Part shown: piece by piece, positions 53,720 to 64,000 of the stretch
How the letters are laid out: every line of letters starts with the position of its first letter
Position numbering within the stretch: position 1 is the stretch's first letter
Assembly: GCA_024364735.1 (NCBI GenBank)
Contig: JAGFNQ010008299.1
Coordinates: 124,001 to 188,000, forward strand
DNA: 64,000 bases
Reading direction: 5' to 3'
Source: Boesenbergia rotunda
Taxonomy: Eukaryota > Streptophyta > Magnoliopsida > Zingiberales > Zingiberaceae
Position numbers and translations under genes: made by a program
The notes under the pieces: generated by a model
What the model was told of the DNA's origin: nothing
The model's input: only the letters and a program-made list of their open reading frames with translations
Database searches by the model: none

Positions 53720-54779
53720 GAATATACAATTTTACTGTAACACAGGTATTAAAGGAATCCTAATTTAGTCTTAATTTTACTGTCTCACCCGAATCTAGGG
53801 TTCTCAATCACGTTATCCTTATAGGTTTTGTGAGACAGTTTTTGATAGTTTATTTTTGAAAAAAAAAATTTTGAACACAATTTAAATTTTGAAAACTTAA
53901 GTAATTTTGAAATTTTTGAAAAGATGTTTTAAATCTATACTTAGCTGAAATTTTGTGTTAGATTCAAATTTGACAAAAATTAATTTGAATTTGAATTTCA
54001 AAAATTGGCTTCCAGGTCTTGGCGAGGCACTAGGCCTTCTTTGGCCGAAGCCTTATGGGATCATCCACCTTTTCCTTGACAAAGCCTTTTAATGAAATTT
54101 CATTTTCAAATTACTCTTTGAAAAATTTCTGGTCTAACTAGTTTAGATTTTGGATCGGTAGCTTCGGCTGGTTTCACCAGTCTAAAGAGACCAAGTAAAC
54201 TTGATCTTATTAGAATTGGTTTCCCCAACGTACTATCATCTCACCTCCACCCAATACTATGTTTTCAAGTTTCAGTTAAGTTTGTTTTGGTCCTTAAACT
54301 AGCCTAAGTCTAAGCATGGTAATTTGCAGAAATTAAATAAACAGGCAAACAATCAAGCAATTTAAATCAATAATAACAAGTTTATTTAATAATGAAAATA
54401 GTTTCAGTTTGGCTCCCCCTGGACTAAAGCCACGGTGATGGTTAGGCAAGATGTGAATCTTGTCCTTGGGGATCCAATACTGATTTGATCCAGTTGGTTT
54501 GTTCAGGCACAGTTTAGGTACCTATGCCTGAATTTTTCCTCTGGACTGATTCAGTACAGACAAATATGATCTTTGTCAGGATTTGGTTCGGTAGCCAAGT
54601 CCGGATCGATTTAGAACTGATTTCTATTTTCCAAGGATCATGTCAAGACCCTTGGAACCAGATGTAAATCGTTCTAAAGCTGTTCTAAATTCCTTAACCT
54701 GAGTTTTCAGGGAGGAATTCTCCTTTTCAAGTTTTTCAACTTGAGTAGAAGTTCCTTCCTGAACCTTCTCGGTTAAGGG
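53720..54779 (-). other. Copia-D spacer between second ORF promoter and gag
   Basis: AT-rich non-coding sequence where pol would be expected in a complete copia element. No protease, integrase or RT motif is visible on either strand. Confidence 0.65.
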
Positions 54780-56018
54780 TTAAGAGTCAGCTTCCTCTTT
54801 CAGGAGTTTTACTTCCTGTCGGAGGGATTCGACTCGGAGTTTGGCTTTCGCCAAGTCTCGAGAAAGGAAAGAAATCAACTCACTTAATTGCAATTTATTA
54901 AAACCAGTTACCTTTATTTCTCCGTCTTCTGTGAAGGTTAGCTCACCGTCCTCTTGTTCTGATTCTAACTCGACTTTTTCTGATGCGGTTAGAGCTAGGA
55001 GATTGGACTGGGGTGCCTCTTCTTCTTCTTCTGAGGAAGACTCGTCCCAGGTCGCTTGCAGTGCCTTCTTTCTTCTCGTCTTCTTGGACTCTTTCAGATT
55101 CGGACACTCTGTTTTGTAGTGGCCCTTTTTCTTGCACTCGTAGCAGGTCACATTAGGCTTGTTCGCCGGTTCAGTTGGTTCGTCCTTTCTTCGGCCGATT
55201 TTCCTTTTGTTGGTTCGGTTCTTCAGCTCCTTGTAGTAGTTTCGAGCGAGCCGGACCAGCTTAGTTTGTTCTCCTTCCTCGTCTTCTGAATCTAAGTCAG
55301 AGTTAGACTCGGGTTCAGGTTCGGGCTTTTTCTTCGTTGTCTTTTGAGTTTTGCCTGCAAGAAAAGCAACACCTCTCTCGACCATATTGGTGTTAGTTTG
55401 TTCGTGCAGTTCTAGTTCAGAAAATAATTCATCTAGTTTTATTTTAGAAAGATCCCTGGATACCTTGTATGCATCTACCATAGATGCCCACAAGGTATTT
55501 CTTGGGAATGCATTTAGAGTATACCTTATTAGGTCACAGTTTTCAACCTTGTGACCTATTGTGTGAAGACCGTTCATTACCTCCTGGATTCGTGCGTGGA
55601 GCTGGGCTGCTGTTTCGTTGTCGGCCATCTTGATAGTGTAGAGTTTATTCAGTAGCAAATCCCTTTTGCTGATCTTGGTGTCTGAAGTCCCTTCGTGCAG
55701 CTCGATCAGTTTTGTCCATAGCTCTTTTGCACTGTTGAAGGGGCCCACTCGATTCAGCTCTTCCTTTGTCAGCCCGCATTGTAGGGTTTGCGTTGCTTTT
55801 GCGTCGGCTTCTATCTTGCGCTTTAGAGTGTTGTCCCACTCCCAGTAGCTTTGTGGAAGTCCTTCCGCATTTCGGGGGATCTCCAGACCGGACTGGATAA
55901 TGATCCACATGTCCACCTGAGTTTTCAGGTGGACCTCCATGCGACTTTTCCAGTAGGAAAAGTCTTCTCCACTGAAGAGTGGAGGTCTAGCGGTGCTGAA
56001 TCCCTCTTGCATAGACAT
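54780..56018 (-). CDS. Copia-D gag
   Basis: An intact 412-residue frame from ATG 56018 to the stop at 54780-54782. The N-terminus (PPLFSGEDFSYWKSRMEVHL) and the KELWTKLIELHEGTSDTK region are the UBN2/DUF4219 capsid type of copia gags. A CX2CX4HX4C zinc knuckle (CYECKKKGHYKTEC) lies at about residues 292-305 and is complete. An acidic tail (ESSSEEEEEAPQS) and a C-terminal coiled coil (LAKAKLRVESLRQEVKLLKEE) follow. The product should form particles around element RNA. It begins about 210 bases after the primer site. Unlike the other gags in the window it is unbroken, so the element may have moved recently. Confidence 0.85.
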   Translation of the reverse strand: MSMQEGFSTARPPLFSGEDFSYWKSRMEVHLKTQVDMWIIIQSGLEIPRNAEGLPQSYWEWDNTLKRKIEADAKATQTLQCGLTKEELNRVGPFNSAKELWTKLIELHEGTSDTKISKRDLLLNKLYTIKMADNETAAQLHARIQEVMNGLHTIGHKVENCDLIRYTLNAFPRNTLWASMVDAYKVSRDLSKIKLDELFSELELHEQTNTNMVERGVAFLAGKTQKTTKKKPEPEPESNSDLDSEDEEGEQTKLVRLARNYYKELKNRTNKRKIGRRKDEPTEPANKPNVTCYECKKKGHYKTECPNLKESKKTRRKKALQATWDESSSEEEEEAPQSNLLALTASEKVELESEQEDGELTFTEDGEIKVTGFNKLQLSELISFLSRDLAKAKLRVESLRQEVKLLKEEADS

Positions 56019-56244
56019 TTGTTCTGTAACAGAAAACTTTACAAAAAAAATTGTCCCAAGACTTGGTCTTGGATTAGCAGTGCGGGATTAAGAAATTAAA
56101 ATATCGAGGGGTGTTGCACCAACCTCGATTAACAAGAAAATCGAACGACAAGTAAAGGAATATTAAAAAGAATTCGAAAATTCGGAAAGAAATTTTCAAA
56201 CTGGTGGTTGCACCAAGTTTGAATAACCCCGCTCTGATACCACT

Positions 56245-57613
56245 TGTTGGATCGAGGAGCCCGATAGAGGGGGGGGGGTGAATATCGAAAAACTTTCGGA
56301 TTTTATTAAAGAGTACGTACGCAGCGGAATTAAACAAAAATAAAAACCAACACAAAGGACACAGAGATTTTTACTTGGTTCGGAGCCTTTGTCGACTCCT
56401 ACTCCAAGGCCCACGATCGTTGATCGTTTACTTTGGGCAATTCTATATGAGCGCAAATTCAGTTTACAAAAAAGAGATTACAAGTATAGCAACGTAAACT
56501 GTAAATAAAAAATTGAAATTCTTCTTTTACCGACGTCCGGTTGTAGGTTGACTTTTCGGAGCAGCGGGACGTCGTCGGCTCGAGTTGGGCAGCTTCCGGA
56601 GCAGGGCGTGAGCACAGAAGAGTATGGAAGCGTTGGAGCGAAGTTCATCTCAAGCTTGGGGTCGAGGGGTGCTATTTATAGCACCTAGGGCGCCCTAGAC
56701 GTCGAGGGCGCCCTGCCACGTGTCATCCGATCCGTGCTTCGCTCGATCAAGCGTTATCCCACCGGAATAGGGATGAGGTTTGACCTCTGGGGCGCCCTGG
56801 TCGCTAAGGGCGCCTTGGTTGACCCGGTCTTCTAGGCTGGATAGAGTTGATCGCCTTTGCTGGCTTAGGTGCGAAGCGCCTTGGCTCCTGAGGGCGCCTT
56901 CGGCGCTGAGGGCGCCCTGGCTGACGAGGGCGCCTTGGCTGCTGAGGGCGCCTTGCCCAGTAAGCAGCCGAAACCCATTTTGCTTCGCTTGGTTCTGGTT
57001 CACCTTGAGGGTGCCCTGGACACTCAGGGCGCCTTACTCAGCTGTTGCCTCACTCCTTTGAGGCTCTCTGAGTTGCAGACACATGTTCCTTCGGTCCTGC
57101 ATCAAGGGTTAGTCCAAAACACAATAAAACAATTAATTATTATTTTATACAGCCTTAGCTGTCTTGGTTCTGACTTTGGTCTCCAAAATGGAGCCCTAGG
57201 TCAAACCGACGCCTACTGTTCCCTCGACGGGGAACGCGTCCTCACCTACTCCACTCGGGAGAGTTTACCTGATGCCAACCGCTCCTTTGGTTGGACTTTT
57301 GCCTGATGGTCCTTTGTCAGGTCTTGTGAACTGGCAGTCCTTCGCCAGTTGCCTAGCAGTCCTTTGCTAGGGCTTTTGGTGCTGGCAGTCCTTCGCTAGG
57401 GCTTTTGGTGCTGGCAGTCCTTCGCCAGTGCCTAGCAGTCATTCGCTAGGGTTTTTGGTGCTGGCAGTCCTTCGCCAGTGCCTAGCAGTCCTTCGCTAGG
57501 GCTTTTTACTGCACACTAGATTAACTTGTTAGAAAACAAGAAAGACTTAACTTTTGACCTATGTTGCCATTATCAAAACACAGGTTTGACTTAGGTGCAT
57601 TTCTGCACCAACA
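56245..57613 (-). repeat. Copia-D 5' LTR
   Basis: 1369 bp. It differs from the 3' LTR by scattered substitutions, an extra stretch near 56860-56880 and a changed number of hairpin units. The TATA (minus-strand GCTATAAATAGC, about 56671-56682) lies next to GGCGCC sites starting near 56688. Confidence 0.93.
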
Positions 57614-58196
57614 GACCCATGGGGATGAACGAAAGGAGAAAAGAGAGGAAGACTAATGATGGGAGTGAATGCAATAGCCGGACTAGCAGAAGGTGAACGA
57701 GGAAGTCGAAAGTAGATAGGGCAAAAAGGCGGAAGGGTGCCGTTGCACCCGCTTTTATAGGGAGAAGCCGCTCGCCTATGAGCAATGGGGAAGTATCACG
57801 TCAATGGTGTTGATTGGGCATCCCGAGGTGCCATCATCTTTTTTGGTTGTCGCTTCGTATGACCCTGCGGCGCGTATCAGCGGGAGATTGCCACACAGAG
57901 AATGACGGAGCACTTGGCGATGCTATATTCGTTAGACAACCTTGTCGCCATTAAGAGACCCCGTGCGCTTTTAAAGGGCCATGGATAGCTGTCATGACAT
58001 TGTCTCGAAACTCGTAGAGATGTTGGATGGATTCGAGGAGCTACCTGGGGTTCAGGGATGCATGTTCTGACTCCTCGGACCCGACAGGCAGCCAATGAAG
58101 CAGTGAAGGATATGAACCTACAATAACATAGCTTCTCCATTGTAACACTCGTCTAATCAGTCAGCCACACTTCCTTCGATTAGACTTGAAGGGAGG
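57614..58196 (-). promoter_or_regulatory. Promoter and start codon of the minus-strand Transposase_28-like gene
   Basis: ATG is at 57618-57620 (minus), overlapping the GACCC target duplication. A TATA box (CTATAAAAGC at about 57752-57761) lies about 130 bases upstream. No other gene is seen. Next to 58197 the plus strand has a purine-rich GAAGGGAGGGAC, like the tract before a 3' LTR. Confidence 0.5.
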
Positions 58197-58200
58197 GACT

Positions 58201-58976
58201 TGTGATGAGGTTCAACACCCCGTGGCTGACACGTGGATTGAAGAAGCTATGTGGCAAGATCTACCGAACCTGGACGACTCTCGTTCCTTGACCCCCGAGA
58301 CCCCCTCGGGGAAGGTGGATTCCCAAGACCACCTCGAGTAGACATACTCTTGAGATCGATCCAGGAGGGCACACGCCCGAGATCACCTTGGGAGGTCAGT
58401 CCCTGAGATCACCTCGGGAAAGTGAACGCCCGAGACCCCCAGGCCAAAGGATCCCGAGATCACCTTGGGGTAGCGGAGCGCAAGGATCACTCGACTTTAA
58501 GTAACTGTCCTCGTTCTTCGAATCTATGGATAATCATCACCAATTATTACGAGATAATCATGACCCATATTACGAGATAATCATGACCCATATTACGCGG
58601 TCATTAAAGCCTTATTTATCGAAACGGTCCAGATTTAATGGTTGTGAGGACCGTTACAAAAATTATCTAATAACCGACAATTGAGGGGACGTGGAGAAGA
58701 ATGTAAGGACATGTATGACTGTCGCCTCATATATAAAAGATACTTCGACCCCCTAGGTAAGAGGGTTATGCACATTCTGACTTATACTTTTGTCATTATT
58801 TTCCTCCATCTAAGAGACTCAGGCAGTAACTTAAGCGTCGAAGTGGGCTCCGTCGGACAACCTCCGGCGTGTTCCCCTCAATATTCGTGTTGATCTCGTA
58901 AGGTGGAAGTTCTTCCTCTCTCGTCATCATTTTCGTGGACTGAACTCTGATAATTAATTGTCGATATCGATTCTTT
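58201..58976 (+). mobile_element. Probable gypsy-type 3' LTR, plus strand
   Basis: Starts TGTGATGAGG or TGATGAGG after the purine tract and ends TTCCGGAACA. TATA (CATATATAAAAG) is at about 58728-58739. R-U5 phrases AGTAACTTAAGCGTCGAAG and CTCCGTCGG are like those of other plant gypsy LTRs and recall 44998-45150. Palindromic CCCGAGATCACCTTGGG-type units repeat at 58292-58470. No matching target duplication was found, so boundaries are uncertain. Confidence 0.45.
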
Positions 58977-59505
58977 CCGGAACATATATTAAAACTTATT
59001 TTAACTGATAATTTTAAATATTTATCATTTAAATTCATATAGATCTCAGTAACGTATATCTGGAGCTTACCCTCCGCGGGGCCACGTGTGACATCTGAGA
59101 TGTGATGTAGCTGGAAACTTATCCTAAGTTTACGTGGTCCAGCTGTGCTGGCCGTTGGCGGATGCCTTTTTTTCTTCGCCAACACCGGTCGAGATTAAAT
59201 CCCGACCAAATCCAACGACCAAAAAATCGAAAAGAAAGAAGAAAAAGTCTGAGGAGTGTTCGACTCCTTGTTTGAGCACCTCGAACATTGCGTCCGGATA
59301 AAGAATGGATTATTTTAAAGGTGTTTTTACTTTTTAGTTTTCTGATTTCTTCGGTTACATGCATATATGTATATATTTATTAACTTTCCGTTGACATTTA
59401 GTGTAAATAATGCAAGTTGCTTGTATATTTAGATAAACACATGCCTATTAATTTAATTTGCAATATAATCATTTTCTAAAGTCAATGAGATGTGCGCTTG
59501 AGTAT
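58977..59505 (+). promoter_or_regulatory. Upstream region of the O-methyltransferase gene
   Basis: AT-rich, no gene. A G-box-like CCACGTGT stands at about 59081-59088. An LTR-like sequence adjoins it at about 470 bases from the TATA box, so element sequences could influence expression. Confidence 0.4.
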
Positions 59506-59513
59506 TATTTATA
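59506..59513 (+). promoter_or_regulatory. TATA box of the O-methyltransferase gene
   Basis: TATTTATA, 54 bases upstream of the ATG at 59568. It is the best TATA candidate, although the spacing leaves a short leader. Confidence 0.5.
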
Positions 59514-59567
59514 CATCAAGAAGAATAATTGCAATGACCCATTAATTTGCAGATCCATAATTGAGGA

Positions 59568-60821
59568 ATGGAATCCATGAATGAAAATGGTATTCAAGGT
59601 GATAATGAAGTGGCCAAGGCTGAGCTACTACGAGGCCATGGCCATCTCTGGAACATCATCTTCAGCTACCTCAATTCCATGGCCCTCAAGTGCGCCGCCG
59701 AGCTCGGCATCGCCGACGTAATCTACCGCCATGGCCAGCCTATTCCTCTCTCCGTTCTTCTCACCAAGCTCTCCATTGTTCCTTCAAGAACCGACTCCTT
59801 CCGCCGCCTCATGCGCCTTCTGGTCCACTCCGGCCTCTTCACGAGCTCGACTGCCGGGCAAGAGGAAGAAGTAGCCTACGCCCTCACCCCCATCTCGGCC
59901 TCCTTTCTCGTGACCAGCAAAGCAGAGAACATGTCCCCGTTCGTGCTCGCAATACTCGACCCGGCCATTGTCGACCCCAGTCACTGCTTGAGCAGGTGGT
60001 TTACAGCCGCCGACGAACCCCCATCCGTCTTCGACCTCTTCCACGGGAAGTCATTGTTCGAGTTGACCGTAAACAACCCACAGTTAAACGTTAATTTCAA
60101 CCGGGGCATGGCTTCCGATGCCAGCTTCGTGGCGAAATTGATCCTCGAACGGTGCGGCGACGACGTCTTCCGGGGCCTGCGCTCTCTGGTTGACGTCGGA
60201 GGAGGGAGCGGCGCGCTGGCCACCTCCATCGCCGAAGCCTTCCCGCAGACCAAGTGCTCCGTGTTCGATCTCCCGCACGTGGTGGCGTCGCTGCAGGGAA
60301 ACCCAACGGTGGCCGCCATCGCCGGTAACATGTTTGAGTTTGTCCCCCCTGCAGACGCAGTGATTCTCAAGGCATGCAATTAACGACAATAACTTGATTG
60401 ACAATAATGGATAATAGCAATATTATTAATAATCTTCTTCTTCTTCCATTTAATTTGCTTCTTAATAATCAATCAATCATCTGCTATATATATAATGCAG
60501 TGGATATTGCATGACTGGAACGACGAAGACTGCGTGAGGATATTGCAAAATTGCAAGAAGGCGATTCCTCCAAAGGAGGAAGGAGGGAAGGTGATAATTA
60601 TCGAAATGGTGATGAAATTGGAGAATGAGGAGGATGGAAGTAGTATTCATGATGAAACCACAGAGACGCAGCTTCTGTTGGATATGCACATGATGACGCC
60701 TGTAACAGGGAAGGAAAGGAGCGAAGCAGAATGGAAGAGTATATTTATAGCTGCTGGTTTCTCAGGCTACAACATCGCACCAATCTTGGGCTTGCGTTCC
60801 CTCATCCAGCTCTTCTATTGA
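59568..60821 (+). CDS. Class II plant O-methyltransferase (SAM-dependent), two exons
   Basis: Exon 1 is 59568-60371 (268 codons) and exon 2 is 60501-60821 (106 codons plus stop), giving 374 residues, normal for the family. The 129-bp intron has a GC donor (AAG|GCATGC) and an AG acceptor. Residues about 28-80 form the dimerisation domain. LVDVGGGSG (207-215) is the SAM-binding loop; FDLPH supplies D234. K268 and the likely catalytic base H272 (WILHDW) straddle the intron. E303 and E340 (GKERSE) are the probable assisting glutamates. The usual GDMF motif reads GNMF (N254), a change at a SAM-contact position. The sequence is closest in style to resveratrol/orcinol/ZRP4-type enzymes that methylate phenolic hydroxyls in the cytosol; the substrate is unknown. 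No stop or frameshift is seen. Confidence 0.9.
60372..60500 (+). other. GC-AG intron of the O-methyltransferase
   Basis: Begins GCATGCAATTAACG and ends ATATAATGCAG. Its position, between the Lys and Trp codons before the LHDW motif, is the conserved intron site of this gene family. GC in place of GT is a minor but functional class of plant donor. Confidence 0.8.
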
Positions 60822-61022
60822 CTCTTAATTAAGATTATAATAAGTACTGCGACGAGATTACAATAGGAGCTGAATAAGTCACTTCATCTTCTTATCTGCT
60901 GATGAATCTGTTCAGGTTATATTCATATATGCAATATATCCTATGTATGTATTTGCATGTTGTTGCACTATGTTAATAATATGTTTCAAAAATAAATAAT
61001 GAATAATGATAATTTAGTAGAT
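60822..61022 (+). terminator. 3' region of the O-methyltransferase gene
   Basis: AT-rich with AATAAATAATGAATAAT at about 60989-61005, plausible polyadenylation signals. A copia LTR begins close after. Confidence 0.4.
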
Positions 61023-61265
61023 TGATAACGTGACAAATAATAAATAGAGATAGAATTTGATTACGATAAAGTTTCGTGAAATTGTGTAGATTCAATGTAT
61101 ATGAACTTGGTGTTTATCCACTAAGCCTATAAATATGTAATCTTTTTGGTGAATGAAATTAAGTTATTTTGTTTAGTTTTCTTCTTCTCTCCTCTCTCAT
61201 ATTATTTTATTCCAATAGAGTGGTATCAGAGCAAGGTTGATTTGACGTGTCTTAGTTTGCTTGCA

Positions 61266-62110
61266 ATGACAATCAACGAAATTTCTTAACCCCTCATCCC
61301 CATTTTCAAATGAGAGTGTTACGAATTTTGGAGTATCAAAATGAAGACTATTTAGATCTCAAGATATTTGGGATTTAATAGAGAAAGGCTTTGACGACAA
61401 GGATGTTGATGAAGGTCAATTAAAGGAGAACAGGAAGAAAGATTCAAAGACACTGTTCATCCTTCAGCAAGCAGTATATGAGACAATTTTTTCAAGAATT
61501 GCAACTGTCTCATTTTCCAAAGATTCATGGGAAATACTGTAGAAAGAATTCCAAAGCTCCTCCAGAGTGATAGTACTAAAACTCTAGACCCTCAAAAATG
61601 AGTTTAAGGCCTTGCTTATGAAGGGTAATGAAACTTTAGAAGATTTTTTTTATCTAAAGTAATTTCTATTGTCAGTTAAATGAGACCTTATGGAGAAAAG
61701 ATCACTGATGCAATTATTATTTCGAATGTTTTGTCAAGTTTGACTCCTAAATATGATTATATAGTATAACTATGATCGAGGAGTCTAAAGATCTTTCGAT
61801 TTTCTCTTTTGATGAACTAATGAGTTCTTTGCAAGCTCATGAGGCAAGGCGAAATAGATCCACTGAGAAGAATGAAAAAAAAGACATTTCAAGCTTCTCA
61901 AGTGAAAAGGGGAGATAGAAAAAAAAGACTTCGCTGGCAGAGGTCGTGGAAGAGGAGGTTTTCGTGATAGAGGACATGGCAGAGGAAGAAGTAATTTTAA
62001 TGGACAAGAGAAACAATTTAAAGGGGATCAAAAATGAAATAAAAATTTCATTCAGTGTTATGGTTGCGAAAAATTTAGGCATATAAAGGCAAATTGCAGA
62101 AATAGTTCAC
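61266..62110 (+). pseudogene. Copia-E gag, degenerate
   Basis: A TNT1-like gag in several frames with stops. A Gly/Arg-rich tract (GRGRGRGGFRDRGHGRG-like, about 61935-61995) precedes the zinc knuckle CYGCEKFRHIKANC (about 62050-62100), which keeps all four ligands. Confidence 0.65.
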
Positions 62111-62121
62111 ACGCAAATTAT

Positions 62122-63430
62122 GTGAAAGAAGAAAATGAGGAAAGTAAGTTACTTATTGTTCATTCTCATTCTAACGAAGTTCAAAATGATATATGGTTTT
62201 TGGATAGTGGATGTTCAAATTACATGACAGGTAATAAGTTATTATTTAAAGAGTTTGATGAGTCACAGAAGATGCTAGTAAGACTTGGAGATAATAAACA
62301 TATATAAGTCGAAGGCAAAGGTATTATTGTTGTGGAGACTAGCGATGGTAAAGTTAAATTACTTTACAATGTCTATTTTGTTCCTAACTTGGCACATAAT
62401 TTGTAAGTGTTGGACAATTAATGATAAACGGCTATGCAATTTTATTTGATAATGAAGTTTGTGTTATTTCTGACAAAGATACTGGACAGTCTATTGTTAA
62501 TGTACAAATGACAGAAAATAAGATATTTCCACTGAAAATCTCTAATGTGAGAAACCAAGCTTTTATTGCTAGTGAAGAAAATGCATCAAAGATGTGACAC
62601 TTGAGATATAAGCATCTCAACATCAAAGGAATGTAGCTTTTAAATCAGAAAGGTATGGTTCTTAGATTATCTTAAATTAGTTCTCTTGGTTTTTGTGGAG
62701 GATGTGTACCTGAAAAACAAACAAGGAAGTCTTTTCCAAGTGGACAATCATAGAGAGCATTAGAATGTCTTGAGCTAATTCACACTGATTTGGGGGTAGT
62801 GAATATTTCTTAATGTTTACTGATGATTTTAGTCGAATGAGTTGGGTATATTTTCTAGCAGATAAGTCAGAGACTTTTGAAATTTTCAAAAAATTCAAGG
62901 CACATGTGGAGAATCAGAATGGTACCTTAATAAAGACTCTTCGTACGGATCGAGGAGGTGAATTCTTAACTAAAGAATTTAATAAATTTTGTGATAAACA
63001 TGGTATCTACAGGGAATTGACTACACCTTATATACCGGAGAAAAATGGTGTAGCCGAACAAAAAAATTGAACGGTTGTAGAAATGGCTAGAAGTTTGTTG
63101 AATATCAAAAGACTTCCAAATATATTTTGGGTTGAAGCAGTGACAACATCAGTTTACCTGTTGAATATTTCTTCAACAAGAGCGATTATGAATCAAACAC
63201 CATTTGAAGTATGGAGAGGTAGAAAATCATCGGCAAACCACTTTAGAATTTTTGGTTGTATTGCATATGTTTTGATTAATCGTCAATTTCATCATAAACT
63301 TGAGAAAAAATCTGAAAAATACATCTTTGTTGGATATTGCAATCAATCAAAAGCATATCAGTTGTATAATCCTCTTACTAGTAAATTGATTATAAGGAGA
63401 GATATAGATTTTGATGAAGATTCAAGTTAG
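62122..63430 (+). pseudogene. Copia-E protease and integrase, broken
   Basis: Protease motif WFLDSGCSNYMTG at about 62193-62230, with DSG intact. The integrase core has D in IHTDLG (about 62778-62795), D in LRTDRGGEF (about 62938-62965) and E in the PEKNGVAEQKN motif (about 63037-63068). Stops at 62305-62307, 63068-63070 and elsewhere, plus a frame change near 62800, break it. The C-terminal part (FRIFGCIAYVLI, KYIFVGYC) is recognisable up to 63430. Confidence 0.8.
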
Positions 63431-63746
63431 AATTGGAATCCACAAGAAGAAGAGACACAAGTTCTATATTAGTGGAGAATAGAACCCCAACAACTGAAGG
63501 TGTTGAATCATCTCCTTTGGTGTCACCAGCTTCTTCACCATCAAATTCAAGTAGCAGCTCATCCTCCTTACAAGAGTCTTCAGATGAATCACCTTCAGCA
63601 AAGGTCAGATCCTTGAGAGAAATTTATGCATCATGTCAATTTACTCTTTTTGTTACAGATTCTACAACTTTTGAAGAAACAGTAACAAAGGAAAAATAAC
63701 GAAATGCAATGAATGAAGAGCTATTGACAATCCATAAAAATGAAAC

Positions 63747-64000
63747 ATGAGAATGATGGATCTACCTGAAGGCAAGAATATGATTGGGCTCAAGTGGGTG
63801 TTTAAAATAAAATATCATGCTGATGGAACCATTCAAAAATATAAGGCTCAACTTGTTACAAAAGGGTATTCACAACAACAAGATATTGAATTCGAAGAAA
63901 CATTCTCTCTAGTTGCTAGATTTGAAACTGTGAGAATTATTCTAGCATTAGCTGCACGATTACATTGACATGTTTATCAATTTAATGTTAATTCTGCATT
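63747..64000 (+). pseudogene. Copia-E reverse transcriptase start, truncated by window
   Basis: GLKWVFKIKYHADGTIQKYKAQLVTKGYSQQ is the start of copia RT, followed by a stop (63966-63968) and NVNSAF, the usual DVKSAF motif with Asp changed to Asn. The rest lies outside the window. Confidence 0.8.

Larger units (their letters stand above)
49352..57613 (-). mobile_element. Copia-D: SIRE-like, pol-less copia with gag and a second ORF
   Basis: 8262 bp, minus strand, target duplication GACCC (49347-49351 and 57614-57618). LTRs are at 49352-50665 and 56245-57613. The primer site (TGGTATCAGAGC, 56231-56242) and purine tract (ATCAAAAAGGGGGAGAT, 50666-50682) are intact. The interior holds an unbroken gag (54780-56018) and a second ORF (51851-53087) with its own TATA box, but no protease, integrase, RT or RNase H. 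Movement would need pol from a partner element. Confidence 0.92.
61023..64000 (+). mobile_element. Copia-E: decayed Tork-like copia element, 5' part
   Basis: A short LTR (about 61023-61214, TATA CCTATAAATATG at about 61126) is followed by the primer site TGGTATCAGAGC (61221-61232). Gag, protease, integrase and the start of RT follow in the copia order. It is broken by many stops and runs off the window end, so the 3' LTR is not seen. The LTR start is an estimate. Confidence 0.75.

Noticed and set aside
53720..54779. Hidden reverse transcriptase in Copia-D
   Set aside because: No RT, integrase or protease motif can be read in any frame between the second ORF promoter and gag.
60372..60383. 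O-methyltransferase ending at 60383 as a single-exon truncated gene
   Set aside because: The conserved family intron position, an AG acceptor at 60500 and a perfectly continuing second exon support splicing with a GC donor.

Overview
The window is a slice of a repeat-rich plant nuclear genome, probably a monocot (low confidence). It is built almost entirely from nested LTR retrotransposons, with some DNA transposons and SINEs. I can support only one ordinary host gene: a two-exon class II plant O-methyltransferase at 59568-60821. No rRNA operon, CRISPR array or bacterial-type operon is present.

Layout. (1) 1-24989 is one old Ty1/copia element (here Copia-A, plus strand) that has been used as a landing pad. 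Its 5' LTR holds a young chromodomain Ty3/gypsy element (108-12222, TSD TGTTA), a tRNA-derived SINE, a hAT-like MITE (8-bp TSD) and an internally deleted gypsy element on the minus strand (14181-17739, TSD GACAG). A solo SIRE-like LTR (18206-19742, TSD AATAA) sits in its leader. Its own gag-pol (20471-23885) is dead. (2) 24990-28895 is a CACTA-like element with captured, still intron-containing host gene exons and two foldable tandem units. (3) 28900-37140 is gypsy-LTR-like DNA split by a gag-only copia (Copia-B, 30446-36320, TSD CACCC). (4) 37231-42714 is a very large fold-back element whose left arm is split by palindromic MITEs and a gag/LTR copia fragment (Copia-C). (5) 42720-49351 and 57619-58980 hold SINE-like and hAT-like repeats, a 119-bp tandem repeat and fragments of Transposase_28-like (putative gypsy-type) elements. 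One of those is split within two codons of its start by Copia-D (49352-57613, TSD GACCC). Copia-D is a pol-less element with an intact gag and a second, apparently spliced ORF. (6) The O-methyltransferase follows, and then a decayed Tork-like copia runs off the window end.

The most unusual signal is not a gene. Two kinds of short palindrome recur at rigid spacing. GGCGCC recurs every 18 bp (12-bp spacers, one 13-bp exception) in the solo SIRE-like LTR, in both Copia-D LTRs, and upstream of the internal second ORF of Copia-D. In all four places the array starts 6-10 bp upstream of a TATA box. CAGTCGACTG recurs as pairs with a 9-bp spacer (19-bp period) in the gypsy LTRs and in Copia-B, that is, in two different retrotransposon superfamilies. 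The same SIRE-like LTRs also carry arrays of 18-20-bp hairpins whose stems change in a pairing-preserving way around a near-constant CCTT-containing loop. Together these look like modular U3/promoter architecture shared between element families.

All calls come from reading sequence and supplied translations by eye. Alignments, transcript data and database searches were not available.
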